Origin: Bifidobacterium primatium
Lineage (GTDB): Bacteria; Actinomycetota; Actinomycetes; Actinomycetales; Bifidobacteriaceae
Assembly: GCF_002802875.1 (NCBI RefSeq)
Contig: NZ_PEBI01000003.1
Coordinates: 62,001-126,000, forward strand
Reading direction: 5' to 3'
Length of the DNA: 64,000 nt
Shown one piece after another: positions 63,968 to 64,000 of the stretch (within the stretch, counting starts at the first letter, position 1; each line of letters starts with the position of its first letter). The notes beneath the pieces are model-generated. The model did no database searches and was not told where the DNA came from. It worked only from the letters and a program-made list of their open reading frames with translations. The position numbers and the translations under genes are program-made.

Positions 63968-64000
63968 CCGATGCTCGGATTACTCCGCCGAATGAGCGGC

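Overview
The window is a stretch of high-GC actinobacterial chromosome, and gene content and order point to Bifidobacterium; the species cannot be fixed from what is visible. Evidence includes RbpA, WhiA, a GarA-type FHA protein beside a MerR-family FtsR-like regulator, hrcA-dnaJ under a CIRCE element, and adjacent transketolase and transaldolase genes, which supply the sugar-phosphate rearrangements of the bifid shunt. A perfect actinobacterial-type SOS box lies upstream of uvrA.

Layout. About 1-27.3 kb is core chromosome. It holds rbpA, a HAD phosphatase, ftsR-garA, dnaJ-hrcA (minus strand), tkt-tal (plus), two class I aminotransferases (one fused to an XRE-type DNA-binding domain), and a Cof-type HAD phosphatase. 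Then comes a long minus-strand series, read from high to low coordinates: uvrA, uvrC, aroE, rapZ, whiA, pgk, tpiA, secG. The divergent peptide/pyruvate-type carrier gene cstA and its small partner ybdD follow. From 27.3 to 32.9 kb are acylphosphatase, a zincin-like metallopeptidase, a MATE exporter overlapping a KdsC-like phosphatase, a LuxR-type response regulator overlapping its sensor kinase, and a flavodoxin-fold oxidoreductase.

About 33-46 kb is an accessory redox/detoxification region. It has four aldo/keto reductases, a flavodoxin, a cupin, a ferric-reductase-like flavocytochrome, ElaA and Maa-type acetyltransferases, two LysR regulators and a HipBA toxin-antitoxin pair. It also carries several decayed fragments (MFS transporter, FMN reductase, a second flavodoxin and an unidentified tail). 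One regulatory block is shared by the first aldo/keto reductase and the acetyltransferase gene 8.7 kb away.

From 46 to 54.9 kb are MscL, an ABC-F protein, an intergenic triplicated repeat, a cation diffusion facilitator, and a MacB/FtsX-type ABC exporter divergent from a TetR regulator with GTTCAT/ATGAAC palindromes between them. From 54.9 to 57 kb is a gene-poor accessory stretch: a candidate structured RNA, a truncated toxin with an intact antitoxin, a small XRE protein, and a duplicated promoter-like segment. The last part (57-64 kb) holds a LysR regulator, DUF2316, YhbY, an alpha/beta hydrolase, a Tam-like methyltransferase, a HAD hydrolase, a VOC protein, a DUF2975/XRE pair, a four-helix membrane protein and an SRAP-domain protein.

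Several genes here appear to be leaderless: a good -10 hexamer sits 6-8 bases before the start codon and no Shine-Dalgarno sequence is present. Strong perfect hairpins mark most transcription-unit ends. All identifications come from reading the sequence; no database search was run.
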